Shown here in pieces: positions 61,831-64,000 of a stretch of DNA of 64,000 nucleotides. The notes under the pieces are model-generated. The model searched no databases. It had not been told where the DNA came from and saw only the letters and a program-made list of their open reading frames with translations. Source of the stretch: Flavobacteriaceae bacterium (GTDB taxonomy: Bacteria; Bacteroidota; Bacteroidia; Flavobacteriales; Flavobacteriaceae); the NCBI GenBank assembly GCA_004762155.1, contig SIHP01000001.1, forward strand, positions 372,001 to 436,000. The letters run 5' to 3'. The position numbers and the translations under genes are program-made. The number at the start of each line of letters is the position of its first letter. Positions within the stretch are counted from its first letter, which is position 1.

Positions 61831-62316
61831 TTAAACTAAAAACCTACTGTGCCAACTTTCATTTGCTGGCACTTCCCATTTTTGGTCGAAATCTTGTTTT
61901 GTATTTACCATATTGTTAAATACAATTGTTTCCTTTGTTATTTTTTTATCCTGAGCATATTGTTGAAAATCTGGTAACTTTACTATGTTAACATTGTTAC
62001 CATCTTTAAATGAAACATTCATTTTGTCCATTAAATCGATTTTTAACTCTTGCTCTAATTCTTTTACAAAACGTACAGATGAATCTATAGAACAACCAGA
62101 AACGTTATTAAAATTCTCATCAACTCCTAATATTAAAAACTGATCGTATTTTAACGTAAATGATCCTTTCAAATCATCTCCATGTCGTGTCCATTGTTCT
62201 ATAAACATAATAGCTTTTGCGCTTATATATTCTATCTCTTCAGTAGTTAATCGTCTATCTGCTTGATACACCCAAACTCTTGAATTACCTGGTAAGTTTT
62301 TATAATCTGTAAACAT
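61831..62316 (-). CDS. Conserved protein of unknown function (often named ABC transporter ATPase)
   Basis: A 161-residue cytosolic protein: NLPGNSRVWVYQADRRLTTE at the start, FIEQWTRHGDDLKGSF, FLILGVDENFNNVSGCSIDSSVRF in the middle, and NESWHSRFLV at the end. Orthologues in Flavobacteriaceae are often annotated as ABC transporter ATPase, but there is no Walker A, Walker B or signature motif, so that name is unsupported. The pattern WTxHGxxLxG and GCSID are conserved-looking. Single-gene unit with its own terminator-like stem-loop. Function unknown. Confidence 0.75.
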   Translation of the reverse strand: MFTDYKNLPGNSRVWVYQADRRLTTEEIEYISAKAIMFIEQWTRHGDDLKGSFTLKYDQFLILGVDENFNNVSGCSIDSSVRFVKELEQELKIDLMDKMNVSFKDGNNVNIVKLPDFQQYAQDKKITKETIVFNNMVNTKQDFDQKWEVPANESWHSRFLV

Positions 62317-62423
62317 GTTATTACTTAATTTATTTATGTGTGATAGTGTTTATGAGACGAATATAAATACTAAAAACTTAAAATAACTTAACAATTGTTA
62401 ATTTAAATAAAACTTTTTAGCTT

Positions 62424-63251
62424 TTATCTTAAATTAAATTTTTGCTGTAAAGCTTCTAACTTTTCTGCGTCAGTCATTTTACTTTTTGGCGCAGCCATTC
62501 TCTCTTTTATTTGACGTAATACCTTTTTTGTGTATAAAGGAAAATCAGCATTTTGTATCCAAGAATTATAACCTGGATTTTCTTTTAAAACCTCTTCTAC
62601 TGTGCGTCCTTTATATTTACCAAATGAAAAAATCTCTTGTTTATCATCATTAAACAAAATAAAACCAGCAAAATCTGCACGTTTCGTATGTGATGAATAC
62701 TCGCTTAATGCATCTATTGAATTTTCAATATCATCATACTTATCTAATTGAGCTTTTAATATTTCATAAGTAGCATTAGTATCTGCTTCTGCTCCATGCG
62801 CACCTTCTAATTCTTCCCCACAATAAAACTTATAACCTGCACTTAAAGTTCTTTGTTCTTTTTTATGAAAAATAACCTGTACATCTACAGCCTTTCTATC
62901 TTTCATATCAAAGTCTAATCCTGCTCTCATTAACTCTTCCGCTAATAAAGGAATATCAAACCTGTTAGAATTAAACCCAGCTAAATCGCAACCTGCAATC
63001 ATCTTATCTATTTCTGGTGCTAATTCTTTAAATGTTGGTTCTGCGGCTACTTTTTCATTAGTTATCCCATGAATCTCTATTGAACCTGCTGGTATTTCCA
63101 TTTCTGGATTTACTAACCAAGTTTTACTCTCTTTATTTCCATTTGGATGTATTTTTAATATTGCAATTTCTACAACTCTATCTGTTGCAATACTAACTCC
63201 TGTGGTTTCTAAATCGAAAAAAACGATTGGTTTTGTTAACTTTAATTCCAT
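62424..63251 (-). CDS. DnaQ-like 3'-5' exonuclease (DEDDh family)
   Basis: A 275-residue exonuclease of the DNA polymerase III epsilon type. The acidic residues are in FFDLETTGVS (Exo I, D and E), FNSNRFDIPLL (Exo II, D) and HGAEADTNATYEIL (Exo III, H and D), giving DEDDh. A C-terminal part (about 190-250) contains FGKYKGRTVEEVLKENPGY and WIQNADFP, the DUF3820-type putative quorum-like appendage. It may act in DNA repair rather than as the replicative proofreader. It precedes no clear partner; 30 bases after PPK2 on the same strand. Confidence 0.85.
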   Translation of the reverse strand: MELKLTKPIVFFDLETTGVSIATDRVVEIAILKIHPNGNKESKTWLVNPEMEIPAGSIEIHGITNEKVAAEPTFKELAPEIDKMIAGCDLAGFNSNRFDIPLLAEELMRAGLDFDMKDRKAVDVQVIFHKKEQRTLSAGYKFYCGEELEGAHGAEADTNATYEILKAQLDKYDDIENSIDALSEYSSHTKRADFAGFILFNDDKQEIFSFGKYKGRTVEEVLKENPGYNSWIQNADFPLYTKKVLRQIKERMAAPKSKMTDAEKLEALQQKFNLR

Positions 63252-63281
63252 TTATTCTGTAATGCCTTTTATAAATTATAA

Positions 63282-64000
63282 TTATTCTTTATTTAACTGC
63301 TCTTTAAACTCGTCTATTTGACTTAGTACTTTAGATACTAATTTTGGTTCTTCAAAATTATACTTTTCCATTTCTTCTAACAATGTTTTTGCTACAATAT
63401 AACGTGCTGTAGGTTTATCATCTGCAGGTACTATATACCAAGGCGCATTTTCTTTTGAAGTTCTATTTAATAAATCTTCATAGCACATTTGGTATTCGTT
63501 CCACAATTTACGCTCTTTTAAGTCTCCTGCTGAAAACTTCCAATTCTTTTCTGGAATATTTAATCTTCTTAACAATCTGTTTTTTTGTTCATCTTTTGAT
63601 AAGTTTAAGAAAAACTTTAAAATAACAGTCCCATTTGCTACTAAATGTTCTTCAAACTTATTAATTCTTTCCATTCTATCATGATAAAAAGCATCATTTA
63701 AATCGTCTAAACTTTTTACAGTGGGTATATTTTCTCCAAACACATATTCAGGATGTACACGAGTTACCAAAACATTCTCGTAATGTGTACGATTAAAAAC
63801 CCCAATTTTTCCTTTTGGTGGTAACGCAATATAATGACGCCACATAAAATCGTGACTTAATTCTAACGCTGTTGGTACTTTAAAACTATGTACTTGCACT
63901 CCTCGTGCGTTTACATCTTTAAAAACCTCTCTAATTAAGCTGTCTTTACCAGAAGTATCCATTCCTTGTAAACACACCAAAATACTGTATTTTCCTTCTG
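63282..64000 (-). CDS. Polyphosphate kinase 2 family protein, 5-prime end beyond the window
   Basis: About 238 residues are visible; the start lies beyond base 64000. The Walker A variant GMDTSGKDS follows a strand reading KYSILVCLQ; then VFKDVNARGVQVHSFKVPTALELSHDFMWRHY, PPKGKIGVFNRTHYENVLVTRVHPEY and LRRLNIPEKNWKFSAGDLKER define the PPK2 family (GxxxxGKxG, lid, DRxHYE). These enzymes transfer phosphate between polyphosphate and nucleotides. Class I versus III substrate preference cannot be fixed. It ends 30 bases before the exonuclease gene. Confidence 0.85.
   Translation of the reverse strand, partial: EGKYSILVCLQGMDTSGKDSLIREVFKDVNARGVQVHSFKVPTALELSHDFMWRHYIALPPKGKIGVFNRTHYENVLVTRVHPEYVFGENIPTVKSLDDLNDAFYHDRMERINKFEEHLVANGTVILKFFLNLSKDEQKNRLLRRLNIPEKNWKFSAGDLKERKLWNEYQMCYEDLLNRTSKENAPWYIVPADDKPTARYIVAKTLLEEMEKYNFEEPKLVSKVLSQIDEFKEQLNKE

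Noticed and set aside
61831..62316. Annotation as an ABC transporter ATPase
   Set aside because: No Walker A, Walker B or LSGGQ-type signature in its 161 residues.

Overview
The window is AT-rich chromosomal DNA from a marine-type member of the Flavobacteriaceae (Bacteroidota); Tenacibaculum or Polaribacter-like is my best guess from overall character. Supporting signs are the gldKLMN gliding/type 9 secretion genes, a T9SS C-terminal sorting-domain remnant, a TonB-dependent receptor, DUF983/DUF4834/DUF5683/YfhO proteins typical of the group, and several promoters with the Bacteroidota -7 element TAnnTTTG. I saw no rRNA, tRNA, CRISPR array, intact insertion sequence or prophage.

Layout. 1-8.7 kb: PLP-dependent desulfhydrase/deaminase (cut by the edge), ABC-F ATPase, DUF983 protein, FAD oxidoreductase, then gldN-gldM-gldL-gldK on the minus strand. 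8.8-13.9 kb: a degenerate arginase-fold protein, topA and an LVIVD-type lipoprotein. 14-20.5 kb: a plus-strand housekeeping block, miaB, sigma-54 activator, lptE, a TPR protein, secG, groES, groEL. 20.6-24.9 kb: an accessory and decaying zone with two paralogous lipoproteins, a membrane-protein pseudogene with three frameshifts, and the remnant of a repetitive T9SS surface protein. 24.9-31.6 kb: methyltransferase, parA, parB, DUF5683, dapB, lepB, wbqC-like and a Crp/Fnr regulator. 31.6-35.3 kb: a second accessory zone with small proteins, a frameshifted DUF6882-like gene, an HD-domain alarmone-hydrolase-like protein and two tandem double-glycine-leader peptides with a shared twin CX3C cysteine pattern. 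35.3-42 kb: a six-gene polysaccharide operon (flippase, two UDP-sugar 2-epimerases, two glycosyltransferases, methyltransferase). 42.4-50.2 kb: TPR/AraC membrane regulator, YfhO, DUF4834, an outer-membrane protein with a charged tail, GNAT protein, rsmE. 50.2-56.9 kb: a candidate structured RNA, DUF4159 and M50-like proteins, a TonB-dependent receptor behind a perfect palindromic operator, a bile-acid-symporter-family transporter and an acyltransferase. 57-64 kb: DUF4262, glutaminase, GH3/beta-lactamase fusion, a conserved unknown, a DnaQ-like exonuclease and PPK2 (cut by the edge).

How it works together. Envelope biogenesis dominates: the T9SS motor and core (GldKLMN), LptE, SecG, LepB, YfhO and the O-antigen/capsule operon all serve the cell surface. 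The sigma-54 activator lies three genes before groESL, whose upstream region has a -24/-12-like element inside an inverted repeat.

The most promising undescribed items are the twin-CX3C leader peptides (34694-35123), the structured RNA candidate with its own terminator (50550-50699), two very small transcription units (42159-42271 minus and 31921-32124 plus), the palindromic operator of the TonB receptor (54875-54905), and a ureohydrolase-fold protein beside gldK that has lost half of its metal ligands.
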